From Gammaproteobacteria bacterium (GTDB lineage: Bacteria; Pseudomonadota; Gammaproteobacteria; Pseudomonadales; Pseudohongiellaceae), in the NCBI GenBank assembly GCA_009844085.1, contig VYCF01000007.1:65746-103695 (forward strand): DNA of 37,950 nucleotides, given 5' to 3'. The notes under the pieces were generated by a model. That model was not told where the DNA came from and did not search any database. It was given only the letters and a program-made list of their open reading frames with translations. The first letter of the stretch is position 1; each line of letters starts with the position of its first letter. Both the position numbers and the translations under genes were made by a program. This document shows, piece after piece, positions 17,534-26,061 of this stretch.

Positions 17534-19402
17534 ATGTCGGATATGGATCGGGAAGGGATTCTTTCCGCCTGGCTGGAGCGCATGACGCTGCGGCAAAAAA
17601 TCGGCCAGATGACAATGGCCGAACGGCTTTCGATAACGCCCGAAGACGTGAAGAGCCACGCCCTCGGCGCGATTCTGTGCGGCGGCGGCTCCCACCCGGG
17701 AGACAATAACGTAGAAGACTGGATCGCCATGAACGACGCCTACTGGCAGGCGGCGGTGGGAGACGAGGACAGCCCCGGCATCCCGATCCTCGTCGGTGTA
17801 GACGCGGTGCACGGTCACGGCAATCTCAAGGGAGCAACGGTATTTCCCCATAATATCGGTCTCGGCGCCGCGGGCGATCCGGAACTCGTCGCCGAAGTCG
17901 CCCGCGCAACGGCCAGGGAATTCCTCGCCAGCGGGCTGGAATGGAATTTCGCTCCCGCGCTTTCCGTCGTGCAGAACTGCAAATGGGGCCGCAGTTACGA
18001 AAGTTTCGGCAGCGATCCCGAACTCGTCGCCACGCTCGGCGCGAGCTACGTAGAAGCGTTGCAGGCAGAAGGCGTTATCGGCTGCGTCAAGCATTGGGTC
18101 GGCGACGGCGGCACCTGGCAGGGCATGGACCAGGGCGAGACGACCCTGCCCTGGGAAGACCTCGAAGCGACCCATATCGCGCCGTACTACCCCTCGCTTG
18201 AGCAAGGCGTCATGAGCGTCATGGTGTCCTTCAATAGCTGGAACGGCGACAAATGCCATGGCCACCGTTTCCTGATTACCGAATTGCTCAAGGAAAAGCT
18301 CGGTTTCGACGGGATCGTGCTGTCCGACTGGGACGGCATCGACTATCTCGACGAAGATTATGGCGCGGCAATCCGCAAATCGGTGAACGCCGGCCTCGAC
18401 ATGTTCATGATCTCCGAGCGCTGGAAGGAATTCATCGACACTTTCGAGCGGCAGGTGCTCGAAGGCCACGTGGACATCGCCAGGATCGACGACGCCGTGC
18501 GCCGTATCCTGCGCACCAAGCTGCGTTACGGGCTGTTCGACATGCCGCGCCCCGCGAACCGGCCCGGCATCGGCAACGCGGATTTCGCCTGCGCCGCTCA
18601 CCGGGAACTTGCGCGGCGGGCTGCCCGGCAATCCCAGGTGCTGCTCAAGAACGAACGGGAGGCGCTGCCGCTGAAGCGCGGACAGCGAATCCTCGTAGCC
18701 GGAAAGAACGCGCACAACCTCGGCCATCAATGCGGCGGCTGGACCGTGAGCTGGCAAGGCGAGACGGGCAACGACACGATCAGGGGCGAGACGATCTGGG
18801 AAGGAATCCGGGCGCTGGCGCCGAAAGCCGAGCTCAGCGAAGGCCTCGACGGCAGCGACGCAGACCCGGAGCGGCACGACATCGCGGTCGTGGTCATCGG
18901 CGAAAAGCCATACGCCGAAGGTCATGGCGACATCCGGCCGGGCGACCACGTCTTCGTTGAAGCCGGATCGAGGATCAACGGCCTGATGAATCCGCTTGAG
19001 GCTTATGCCGGCACCCTGGTGCACTCGGAAGTTCATCCCGAGGATCTCGCCTGCATCCGCAACATCGCCGCCAGGGGCATTCCTGTAGTCACAGTGCTGG
19101 TTTCGGGCCGCCCGTTGATCGTCGACGAGGAACTCGCGTCGTCGTCGGCATTTGTCGCGAGCTGGCTGCCAGGCGCCGAGGGCCGCGGCGTGGCCGAAGT
19201 ACTGATGGGAGACTACGAGTTTACCGGCCGATTGCCGACTCCCTGGCCGGGATCGGAACACAAGGACGGACTGCTTCCGAAGGCTGGCGCGGTTTTCCCG
19301 ATCGGCCATGGACTGCGTGCGAATTCCGAGCCGGATGTGTGTAACGAGAACGCGGTTGCAACGAGCCCTGGAGAGCCTCGGGCGGACGTTCAGACAATTT
19401 GA
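17534..19402 (+). CDS. GH3 beta-glucosidase, apparently cytoplasmic
   Basis: Exo-acting beta-glucosidase-type enzyme, 622 residues. The start is ATG 17534 with GGAG nine bases before it; a TTG in the preceding stop region (17510) has poorer support. GH3 features: MTLRQKIGQM near the N-terminus, VDAVHGHG, WNFAPALSV, KWGRSYESFG, KHWVGDGG, and the nucleophile D265 in GIVLSDWDG. The C-terminal alpha/beta sandwich is present (HRELARRAARQSQVLLKNE, ending FPIGHGL). Most such relatives in marine bacteria are exported, but this N-terminus shows no signal peptide. Last gene of the MFS operon; the promoter of the TonB receptor begins right after it. Confidence 0.93.
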   Translation: MSDMDREGILSAWLERMTLRQKIGQMTMAERLSITPEDVKSHALGAILCGGGSHPGDNNVEDWIAMNDAYWQAAVGDEDSPGIPILVGVDAVHGHGNLKGATVFPHNIGLGAAGDPELVAEVARATAREFLASGLEWNFAPALSVVQNCKWGRSYESFGSDPELVATLGASYVEALQAEGVIGCVKHWVGDGGTWQGMDQGETTLPWEDLEATHIAPYYPSLEQGVMSVMVSFNSWNGDKCHGHRFLITELLKEKLGFDGIVLSDWDGIDYLDEDYGAAIRKSVNAGLDMFMISERWKEFIDTFERQVLEGHVDIARIDDAVRRILRTKLRYGLFDMPRPANRPGIGNADFACAAHRELARRAARQSQVLLKNEREALPLKRGQRILVAGKNAHNLGHQCGGWTVSWQGETGNDTIRGETIWEGIRALAPKAELSEGLDGSDADPERHDIAVVVIGEKPYAEGHGDIRPGDHVFVEAGSRINGLMNPLEAYAGTLVHSEVHPEDLACIRNIAARGIPVVTVLVSGRPLIVDEELASSSAFVASWLPGAEGRGVAEVLMGDYEFTGRLPTPWPGSEHKDGLLPKAGAVFPIGHGLRANSEPDVCNENAVATSPGEPRADVQTI

Positions 19403-19414
19403 TGCAAAAGGTTG

Positions 19415-19463
19415 TTGACAACGCTTTTCATGTAGCATATAAGACGTTATGACAACGTTATCA
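19415..19463 (+). promoter_or_regulatory. Strong sigma70-type promoter with two LacI-type operators before the TonB receptor
   Basis: TTGACA (19415-19420) and TATAAG (19438-19443) are spaced by 17 bases, near the ideal. One operator-like site, TGACAACGCTTTTCA (19416-19430, one base longer than the others), overlaps the -35. A second, TGACAACGTTATCA (19450-19463), is a good palindrome and lies just beyond the expected transcription start. Sites on both sides of a promoter suggest tight repression, possibly by looping or by blocking both binding and escape. The leader to the start codon is about 100 bases. Confidence 0.8.
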
Positions 19464-19552
19464 TTTTTCTCGCCGATGCGGTGAGATGAGGAAAATCACT
19501 ACCCGCGCCTCGTCGTCAGGCTGAGCCCGGGAAGGTGGAGGAGAGAATCAAG

Positions 19553-22510
19553 GTGGGTGTCAGGTTTTATGCAAAGTCGCCGCTGGCCGCGGCGGTGTCG
19601 CTCGCATTGGCCGGCGGAGCGGCGTATGGGCAGCAGCCGGAACCGGGGGCGCAAGCGATCGAACAGATCGTAGTCACGGGTATCCGGCAAAGCTTGAGAG
19701 CGTCGATGGACCTGAAGCGGAACACGGATGGGGTCGTCGACGCAATTACCGCCGAGGACATCGGCGACTTTCCTGACAGCAACCTTGCCGAATCCTTGCA
19801 GCGGATCACGGGAGTCTCCATCGACCGTGAACGCGGCGAAGGCGCGCGGGTAACGGTTCGCGGCTTCGGCCCGGACTTCAATCTCGTCCTGCTTAACGGC
19901 AGGCAGATGCCGACGACGAGCGGGCTGGGCCGATCCTTCGATTTCGGCGATCTCGCTTCCGAAGGCATCTCGGCAGTGGAAGTCTACAAGAGCGGCCAGG
20001 CCGACGTACCCACCGGCGGTATCGGTTCCACCCTGAACATCCGTACCACGCGGCCGCTGGATGCTCCGGGCAGGAACTTCACCGCGGCATTGAGCGGACT
20101 GAACGACGAGTCCACGGAGATGGGCGACAGTTTCACTCCCGAAATGTCCGCGCTGTTCTCCGATACCTTCGCCGACGACACCGTCGGCATCGCCCTCAGC
20201 GCGGTTCGCCAGGAGCGCAACAACGGCGCCGGCACCGTCAGCGTCGGCGGCTGGCGCACCTTTCCCGGCGAAACCGACAATTGCTGGTGCGGCATCGGCC
20301 CGTCGGAATGGGGCGGCATTCCTCCCCACACCGACCCAAACCAGCAGAACCGGCCGGGTGAAGGCGACCTGTATTCGGTGCCCCAGTCCATTGGATATGA
20401 AATGGCCGAATGGGATCGGGTCCGCACCAACGGTCAGCTTACCTTGCAGTTCCGCCCGGCCGACAATCTGACGGCTACGCTCGATTACACTTATTCCGAG
20501 CTGGAACTTTCCCGCTCTTACAGCAATCTGTCGGCCTGGTTCAATTTCGGCGGACAGGAAACGCTCTGGACCGACGGTCCCCAGGCCAGCCCGCTGATCT
20601 ACACCGAGAATTCATCCAATTCCGACTTCTCGATGGGCGGCGGCGAGGATGCCTGGCGCACCCAGAACGGCTCCACCGGGCTGAACCTGGTCTGGGACGT
20701 ATCCGACCAGTTGACGATGGAATTCGACTACCACGATTCCGACGCCAAGCGTTCGCCCAACAGCCCCTTCGGCGACTCCGCACTGCTGTCCACCGCAGCT
20801 TACTCCCGCGACAAGACCACGGGCTATTTCGGCAACGATCTGCCGATTCTCGAACTCGGGCTCAACGACACACTGTCACCCGACGACATGATCGTCACCG
20901 GCAGCGTGTTCACCAATAATCTGTCGAAGATGGACATCAATCAGACGACAGCCTCTGGAACCTATCTCCTTGACCTGGATTTCGTCGAAGCCATCGATTT
21001 CGGCATCCAGCTCACCGAGGTCAACAACCGCTCGGCGGGCTCGGTGGTGCAACGCGACGCCTGGGGCGGCGTAACCCAACGCGGCGCCATCGCCGACCTG
21101 TTAACGCCGGCATCTTCCGCCAGCGCCTTCGAAAACATTCCAGGCGGCGCCGACCCGCGCCGGCAAACCGACTTCTATCGGTTCGACATGTCCGAACTCG
21201 TCGCCAGGACAGAGCAACTTCTGTCCTCGGGCGATGCGTCGCCATTTGCCGCCCCGCACAGCGGCGACTGTTTCTCCGACCTTTGTGCGTCGAGCAATTT
21301 CAATTCCGACCGCCGCACCCAGGAAGAATCCCTCGCGGTTTACTTCCAGGTTGACGCCTCGACCGAAATCGGCGATGTGCCGCTCGATATCCGATTCGGC
21401 ATGCGTTACGAGGAAACGGACATCGCCTCCCAGGCGCTGTCCCCTGCTTTCACCGGGATCAATTGGGTAGCCGGCAACGAATTGTCGGCGGTGCAGGGCG
21501 AGCCGGATTTCACTTCGCTGGAAGGCAATTACGGCATTGTGCTGCCTAATCTGGACCTCAAGTTCGACCTGACCCCCGATCTGGTTGCCCGGGCATCGAT
21601 CAGCAGAACGCTGACGCGACCGAATTACGGCGACATCCAGGGCGGCCAGACGATCAACCAGTTGCTGCGTATCGACGGCGGCACGGGCAACCGGGGCAAC
21701 CCGAACCTGCTGCCTTTCGACTCCCTGAACCGGGACGTGTCGCTGGAATGGTATTACGCCGAAGACAGCTACGCTGCGGTCGGCTACTTCCTCAAGGATG
21801 TGGAGAACTTCATCGGTACCTCGTCGGTGGTTGAGGAAACCTTCGGCCTGCCGCACCCCACGCTTGGCCCCCTCGGCCAGGAAGCACGGGCTGCCACGGG
21901 GAGTTCCGACGGCGGTACGCTATACGGCTGGATTCTGGAGAATCGCGCCGACGCGCAGGGCGTCAACACCGAAACCGGCGTCATCTCCGGTGTAGCGGGA
22001 CGCGACCCGGCGGCGCCTTTCAACCTCACGGTGCCAGTCAACATCGAGCAGGCCCAGATGGAAGGCTGGGAAGTTGTGGTGCAACACAACTTCGGCGATA
22101 CCGGTTTCGGCCTGATTGCCAACGCCACCATCGTCGATGCCGACGTGGGCTACGACAACTTCAGCCTCGCCCAGCAATTCGTATTGACCGGACTGAGCGA
22201 CTCGGCGAACTTCATCGCCTTCTATGACCAGAACGACATCAGCGTGCGGGTCGCCTACAACTGGCGAGACGATTTCCTCGCCGGCACCGGCCAGGCCAAC
22301 GTGGGCGCCGGGCCACCGACCTATGTGGCTGCGTACCAGCAGGTCGATGTCAGTGCGAGCTGGTGGGTGACCGAGAACTGGCAGGTTTTCGCGGACATCC
22401 TGAACCTGACCGACGAGACGACCCACGTCTACGGCAGGGACAAGAACCAGACGCTGTTCGCCGCCCAGTCGGGCCCGCGCTACAACATCGGCTTCCGCTA
22501 CAAGTTGTAA
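19553..22510 (+). CDS. TonB-dependent receptor, Xanthomonas/Caulobacter type
   Basis: Outer-membrane receptor for energised import of a large substrate, probably an oligosaccharide. I place the start at GTG 19553 because GGAGGAG (19537-19543) lies nine bases before it; a GTG at 19535 would add six residues. A signal peptide ends near AAYGQQ. The TonB-interacting/secretin-like segment reads IEQIVVTGIRQSL, followed by the plug (DFPDSNLAESLQRITGVSID, VRGFGPDFNLVLLNGRQMP, GSTLNIRTTRPLD). The barrel ends GFRYKL, the usual C-terminal signature. The type resembles Caulobacter MalA, a maltodextrin receptor, which fits the GH13 genes. It has its own operator-flanked promoter and a strong terminator directly after its stop. 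Confidence 0.94.
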   Translation: MGVRFYAKSPLAAAVSLALAGGAAYGQQPEPGAQAIEQIVVTGIRQSLRASMDLKRNTDGVVDAITAEDIGDFPDSNLAESLQRITGVSIDRERGEGARVTVRGFGPDFNLVLLNGRQMPTTSGLGRSFDFGDLASEGISAVEVYKSGQADVPTGGIGSTLNIRTTRPLDAPGRNFTAALSGLNDESTEMGDSFTPEMSALFSDTFADDTVGIALSAVRQERNNGAGTVSVGGWRTFPGETDNCWCGIGPSEWGGIPPHTDPNQQNRPGEGDLYSVPQSIGYEMAEWDRVRTNGQLTLQFRPADNLTATLDYTYSELELSRSYSNLSAWFNFGGQETLWTDGPQASPLIYTENSSNSDFSMGGGEDAWRTQNGSTGLNLVWDVSDQLTMEFDYHDSDAKRSPNSPFGDSALLSTAAYSRDKTTGYFGNDLPILELGLNDTLSPDDMIVTGSVFTNNLSKMDINQTTASGTYLLDLDFVEAIDFGIQLTEVNNRSAGSVVQRDAWGGVTQRGAIADLLTPASSASAFENIPGGADPRRQTDFYRFDMSELVARTEQLLSSGDASPFAAPHSGDCFSDLCASSNFNSDRRTQEESLAVYFQVDASTEIGDVPLDIRFGMRYEETDIASQALSPAFTGINWVAGNELSAVQGEPDFTSLEGNYGIVLPNLDLKFDLTPDLVARASISRTLTRPNYGDIQGGQTINQLLRIDGGTGNRGNPNLLPFDSLNRDVSLEWYYAEDSYAAVGYFLKDVENFIGTSSVVEETFGLPHPTLGPLGQEARAATGSSDGGTLYGWILENRADAQGVNTETGVISGVAGRDPAAPFNLTVPVNIEQAQMEGWEVVVQHNFGDTGFGLIANATIVDADVGYDNFSLAQQFVLTGLSDSANFIAFYDQNDISVRVAYNWRDDFLAGTGQANVGAGPPTYVAAYQQVDVSASWWVTENWQVFADILNLTDETTHVYGRDKNQTLFAAQSGPRYNIGFRYKL

Positions 22511-22530
22511 GTGCTGATTGCGCAACAGGA

Positions 22531-22558
22531 AAGGCTGCCCTCCGGGGCAGCCTTTTTT
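22531..22558 (+). terminator. Rho-independent terminator after the TonB receptor gene
   Basis: An 8-base perfect stem GGCTGCCC (22533-22540) and GGGCAGCC (22545-22552), four-base loop, flanking A-T pairs and a run of six T (22553-22558). It lies 20 bases beyond the receptor stop and 30 before the halogenase start. It should sharply reduce read-through, so the halogenase, SapC and cupin genes would be expressed at lower level than the receptor or from their own promoter. Confidence 0.92.
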
Positions 22559-22587
22559 GTATCATCTCGGGCGGGACTGGTGATGCG

Positions 22588-24147
22588 ATGAATCGGCCAA
22601 CGCGGAAAATCGTCATCGTGGGTGGCGGTACGGCAGGCTGGATCACCGCCTGCGTGGTCGCGGCCGAATCCCTGAAACGCGGGGATGGCGCGGTCGAAGT
22701 CGTTCTGATCGAATCTCCCGACATTCCCATCATCGGCGTCGGCGAAGGCACCTGGCCTTCGATGCGCATGACCTTGCAGCGAATCGGTCTGGCCGAGGAC
22801 GAACTCATTCGCGAATGCAGCGCCAGTTTCAAGCAGGGCACCCGCTTCCGCGCCTGGTCGGGCCTGCCCGGGAATTCGGAATACATCCATCCTTTCAGCC
22901 TGCCGCTGGAATACTCGGATCTCAATCCCGCGAAATACTGGCTCGCCCATGGTTCCAGCACGCCCTTTGCCGATCTCGTCACCCCCCAGGCGCGCGTGAT
23001 CGAACTCGGTCTCGCGCCGAAACAGGCGGGCGCCCCGCAATACGCGTTCACCGTCAACTACGGCTATCACTTCGACGCAGGCGCGTTCGCCGGATTGCTG
23101 CATCGGCACGCTACAGGGAAACTCGGCGTGCAATATATCGCGGGCAATGTCGAAAGCATCGAGTCGGATGCGAATGGGGATATCGCCGCAGTCGCTCTCG
23201 ATACCGGCGAACGCGTGCCGGGCGATCTGTTCGTCGATTGCACCGGACAGAAAGCGCTCCTGATAGGCGCTCATTACGGAAGTCCGCTTGCCTCGGTCAA
23301 GGACGTGCTGTTCAACGACAGGGCCATCGCGGTGCAGGTTCCCTATGCAGAACCCGGCGACCCGATCGCTCCAGTGACCTTGTCGACAGCCCAACCGCAT
23401 GGCTGGATCTGGGATATCGGCCTCAACAGCCGCCGCGGCGTCGGCTACGTTCATTCAAGCGCTCATGCCGATGAGGAAACGGCCCTTGAAGCGCTGAAGA
23501 CCTACGTTGCAGAGACTTCTCCCGGCATCGATCTTGCCGGTCTCAGCTACCGGACGATTCCATTCGAGCCCGGTTACCGTGAAAGCTTCTGGATCAGAAA
23601 CTGCGTCGCGGTTGGACTGTCGGCAGGTTTCATCGAGCCTCTCGAAGCTTCGGCACTCGTGCTGATCGAACAATCGGCGGCCATCATTGGCAAACAATTG
23701 CCGCGTGACCGGGAAATCATGGATGTCGTCGCCGGACGATTCAACGACAAGATGCGCTACCATTGGCTGCGAATCGTCGAGTTCCTCAAATTGCATTACG
23801 CGGTCAGCGCACGCGAGGACAGCGACTACTGGAAGGAAAACCGGGCGCGGGAAACCTGGCCCGAAAGCCTGCGCGAAAAAATCACGCTATGGCAGCAACA
23901 GCCGCCCTGGCATGACGACGCGCCCCGGCTCGACGAGTTGTTTCCTTCCGCGAGTTATCAATACGTACTCTACGGAATGGGTTTCAGACCACGCTATGGC
24001 GCGACCGGCGAGGCGCAGGACGAGCGAATGCGCAAGCGCGCGGACGAGGTTTTTCATGGCGCACGGATGAAAGCGCAACAGATGGCGCGCCTGCTGCCGG
24101 AGACGAGAGAACTCATCAACGCCATCACGAACCGGGCTGCAGCCTGA
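22588..24147 (+). CDS. Flavin-dependent tryptophan halogenase family protein
   Basis: Expected to use FADH2, O2 and halide to halogenate an aromatic, often indole-type, substrate. 519 residues from ATG 22588; the frame is open upstream only through the terminator and receptor gene. N-terminal FAD site VGGGTAGW (11-18); GEGTWPSMR (52-60); the catalytic lysine equivalent is K82 in ECSASFKQG; GWIWDIGL (272-279) replaces the classical WxWxIP with Gly for Pro; SAGFIEPLEAS carries E350, the second conserved catalytic position. Relatives next to TonB receptors, such as BrvH of Brevundimonas and the Xanthomonas enzymes, brominate free indole in vitro, but their natural substrates are unknown. The next gene, sapC-like, starts 6 bases after its stop. 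Confidence 0.92.
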   Translation: MNRPTRKIVIVGGGTAGWITACVVAAESLKRGDGAVEVVLIESPDIPIIGVGEGTWPSMRMTLQRIGLAEDELIRECSASFKQGTRFRAWSGLPGNSEYIHPFSLPLEYSDLNPAKYWLAHGSSTPFADLVTPQARVIELGLAPKQAGAPQYAFTVNYGYHFDAGAFAGLLHRHATGKLGVQYIAGNVESIESDANGDIAAVALDTGERVPGDLFVDCTGQKALLIGAHYGSPLASVKDVLFNDRAIAVQVPYAEPGDPIAPVTLSTAQPHGWIWDIGLNSRRGVGYVHSSAHADEETALEALKTYVAETSPGIDLAGLSYRTIPFEPGYRESFWIRNCVAVGLSAGFIEPLEASALVLIEQSAAIIGKQLPRDREIMDVVAGRFNDKMRYHWLRIVEFLKLHYAVSAREDSDYWKENRARETWPESLREKITLWQQQPPWHDDAPRLDELFPSASYQYVLYGMGFRPRYGATGEAQDERMRKRADEVFHGARMKAQQMARLLPETRELINAITNRAAA

Positions 24148-24153
24148 ACAACC

Positions 24154-24915
24154 ATGCCGAACTACGCGCTGCTGAACAACGTCAACCACGCCGAGGTCAA
24201 GATCGTCACCGACCGCGCGGCCCGCTACGGCGACAGCATCATGCAGGCGCCGGTGTTCCCCTTCGAGTTCCGCAATGCTCAGGCCTGTTATCCGATCCTG
24301 TTCCAGCAGGATAGCGCGGGCGATTTCTCTCCATTGGCGCTGTTCGGATTCGAGCAGGGAGAAAACCTGTTCCTGGACTATTCCGGCTGGCAGGCGCCCT
24401 ATATACCCGCCATGGTGCGTCGCGAGCCATTTCTGATCGGATACCAGGAATCGAGCAGCGAGGGCGAACCCGTGCGCACCCGGGTGCTGTCGATCGACAT
24501 GGACCATCCCAGGGTCAATACCGAACATGGCGAGCCGTTGTTTCAGCCACTGGGCGGCCGTACGCCTTTTCTCGAAAACGCCGCCGATCTGCTGGAATCG
24601 ATTTGGCTCGGCCTCGAACACGCCAAGACTTTCGTCGGCGCCATGCAGAGGCACGATCTGATCGAATCGATGACGCTTGAAATCGAATTGAAGGACGGCT
24701 CGCGCAACCAGTTGATCGGCTTCCATTGCCTGAACGAGGAGAAGATCCAGGGGCTGTCGCCGGAGGCGCTTGGAGAACTGAACGCCAACGGTTTTCTCAT
24801 GCCGATGTACATGGTGGTCGCTTCCATGGGCAATCTGCAGGCGCTCGCCGAACGCAAGAACGCGAGTCTGGGTGAAAGCGGCGATGCCCGCGAAAGAGTT
24901 GAGCCCGATGTCTGA
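24154..24915 (+). CDS. SapC family protein
   Basis: A 253-residue protein of the SapC family (Pfam SapC), named after a Campylobacter S-layer transport protein but of unproven function in proteobacteria. Typical elements: the MPNYALLNNVNHAEVKI opening, PVFPFEFRNAQACYPILF (~33-50), LALFGFEQGENLF, the RREPFLIG strand (~88-95) and a C-terminal region ending with LMPMYMVVASMGNLQAL. No signal peptide or membrane segment, so it is likely cytoplasmic. It is tightly linked to the halogenase in front and overlaps the cupin gene behind. The halogenase-SapC-cupin set recurs beside TonB receptors in Caulobacterales, Xanthomonadales and marine gammaproteobacteria; that is established context, but the set has no assigned pathway. 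Confidence 0.9.
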   Translation: MPNYALLNNVNHAEVKIVTDRAARYGDSIMQAPVFPFEFRNAQACYPILFQQDSAGDFSPLALFGFEQGENLFLDYSGWQAPYIPAMVRREPFLIGYQESSSEGEPVRTRVLSIDMDHPRVNTEHGEPLFQPLGGRTPFLENAADLLESIWLGLEHAKTFVGAMQRHDLIESMTLEIELKDGSRNQLIGFHCLNEEKIQGLSPEALGELNANGFLMPMYMVVASMGNLQALAERKNASLGESGDARERVEPDV

Positions 24916-25915
24916 ACCGTCGCCCGTCGAAAGCATCGATTGCGCCGGCGGCGCGATTCCGCGGCAGGTGTTCGCCTCGACCGAACCGGTATTGCTCAAA
25001 GGACTCGTGAGCGGCTGGCCCGCGGTCGCGGGGTGCGGCGGATCAATCCCCGACGCCGCCCGTTATCTTTCGCAATTCTGGCGCGAAGAGCCGGTCACCG
25101 TTTATGCGGGAGATTCCTCGATAGACGGCAGATTTTTCTATAACGAGGATTTCACGGGCTTCAATTTCGTTGCCGGCAAGGCCAGCCTGCCGCAGGTTTT
25201 CGCCAAGCTCGCCGAAACCGACCGCGAAGAGCGCTTGTCGACGCTGTATATCGGTTCGACTCCAATCGACAAGTGGATGCCCGGATTCCGGGCGCAGAAC
25301 GATGTGCAATTGCCCACCGAGGACGCGCTGGCGAGTTTCTGGCTCGGCAACCGGACCCGGGTGTCGGCGCATTACGATTTTCCCGACAACGTCGCCTGCG
25401 TGGTTGCCGGCGAGCGTCGCTTCACGCTGTTCCCGCCGGGGCAGATCGGCAATCTGTATGTCGGCCCCATCGACAAGACGCCTTCGGGCCAGGCGATCAG
25501 CCTGGTCGACGTAAAGAATCCCGATCTGGAGCGTTTCCCGAAATTCGCCGAGGCTCTCAAGCACGCGCGGACCGCCTTGCTTGCGCCGGGCGATGCGATC
25601 TTCATCCCGAGCATGTGGTGGCATCACGTCGAGTCGCGGGAAGAATTCAACATGCTGGTCAACTATTGGTGGTGCAATTCGCCGGATTTCATGGGCTCGC
25701 CCACCAACGCGCTGATGCATGCGATCCTCGCCTTGCGCGACCTGCCTCCGCGGCAGCGCGAACTTTGGCAGGGAGTGTTCAACCACTATGTCTTCGACGC
25801 CGACGAGTCGGTGTACGAGCATATCCCGGAGCCGGGCAGGGGCTGCCTGGCGCCGCTCGACGAAACCAGGGCCAGGCAATTGAAGGCCAACCTGCTCAAC
25901 CGGTTGAACAACTGA
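24908..25915 (+). CDS. Cupin-like (Cupin_8/JmjC-type) putative Fe(II)-dependent oxygenase
   Basis: A 335-residue protein of the JmjC-like cupin fold. ATG 24908 overlaps the SapC stop by eight bases; ATG 24884 and GTG 24872 upstream are possible starts. The predicted iron triad is H155 and D157 (SAHYDFPDN) with a distal H239 or H240 (MWWHHVES). VVAGERRFTLFPP and LLAPGDAIFIPSMWWHH are characteristic. Relatives include protein hydroxylases and lysyl demethylase-like enzymes using 2-oxoglutarate. Substrate unknown; constant partnership with SapC and halogenase suggests modification of the same molecule or protein. After its stop comes copy 2 of the palindromic repeat. Confidence 0.9.
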   Translation: MSEPSPVESIDCAGGAIPRQVFASTEPVLLKGLVSGWPAVAGCGGSIPDAARYLSQFWREEPVTVYAGDSSIDGRFFYNEDFTGFNFVAGKASLPQVFAKLAETDREERLSTLYIGSTPIDKWMPGFRAQNDVQLPTEDALASFWLGNRTRVSAHYDFPDNVACVVAGERRFTLFPPGQIGNLYVGPIDKTPSGQAISLVDVKNPDLERFPKFAEALKHARTALLAPGDAIFIPSMWWHHVESREEFNMLVNYWWCNSPDFMGSPTNALMHAILALRDLPPRQRELWQGVFNHYVFDADESVYEHIPEPGRGCLAPLDETRARQLKANLLNRLNN

Positions 25916-25937
25916 TTTGCGCCATGGCTGACAACGG

Positions 25938-25975
25938 GAGATTCTGCGACTTCGCTTCGCTCCGCGCAGAATGAC
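25938..25975. repeat. Dispersed palindromic repeat, copy 2
   Basis: Inverted arms ATTCTGCG (25941-25948) and CGCAGAAT (25965-25972) around a short loop. The sequence is nearly identical to the element after lptG (7185-7222), and like it lies just beyond a gene end. Confidence 0.75.
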
Positions 25976-26061
25976 GGGGCACGGTCTAGCACTTTAGCTC
26001 AACGCCGGAATCCCGTATGCTTCGCCTTTGTTCAAGCGCAATCGACATTGGAGACAAACCG

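Noticed and set aside
17495..19438. Very long open frame on the strand opposite the GH3 gene
   Set aside because: It mirrors the GH3 coding frame in GC-rich DNA; the product lacks domains and starts in the receptor promoter.
25929..25936. TGACAACG half-site before the second palindromic repeat
   Set aside because: Only the left half of the operator pattern is present, there is no matching right half, and the -35 context is poor.
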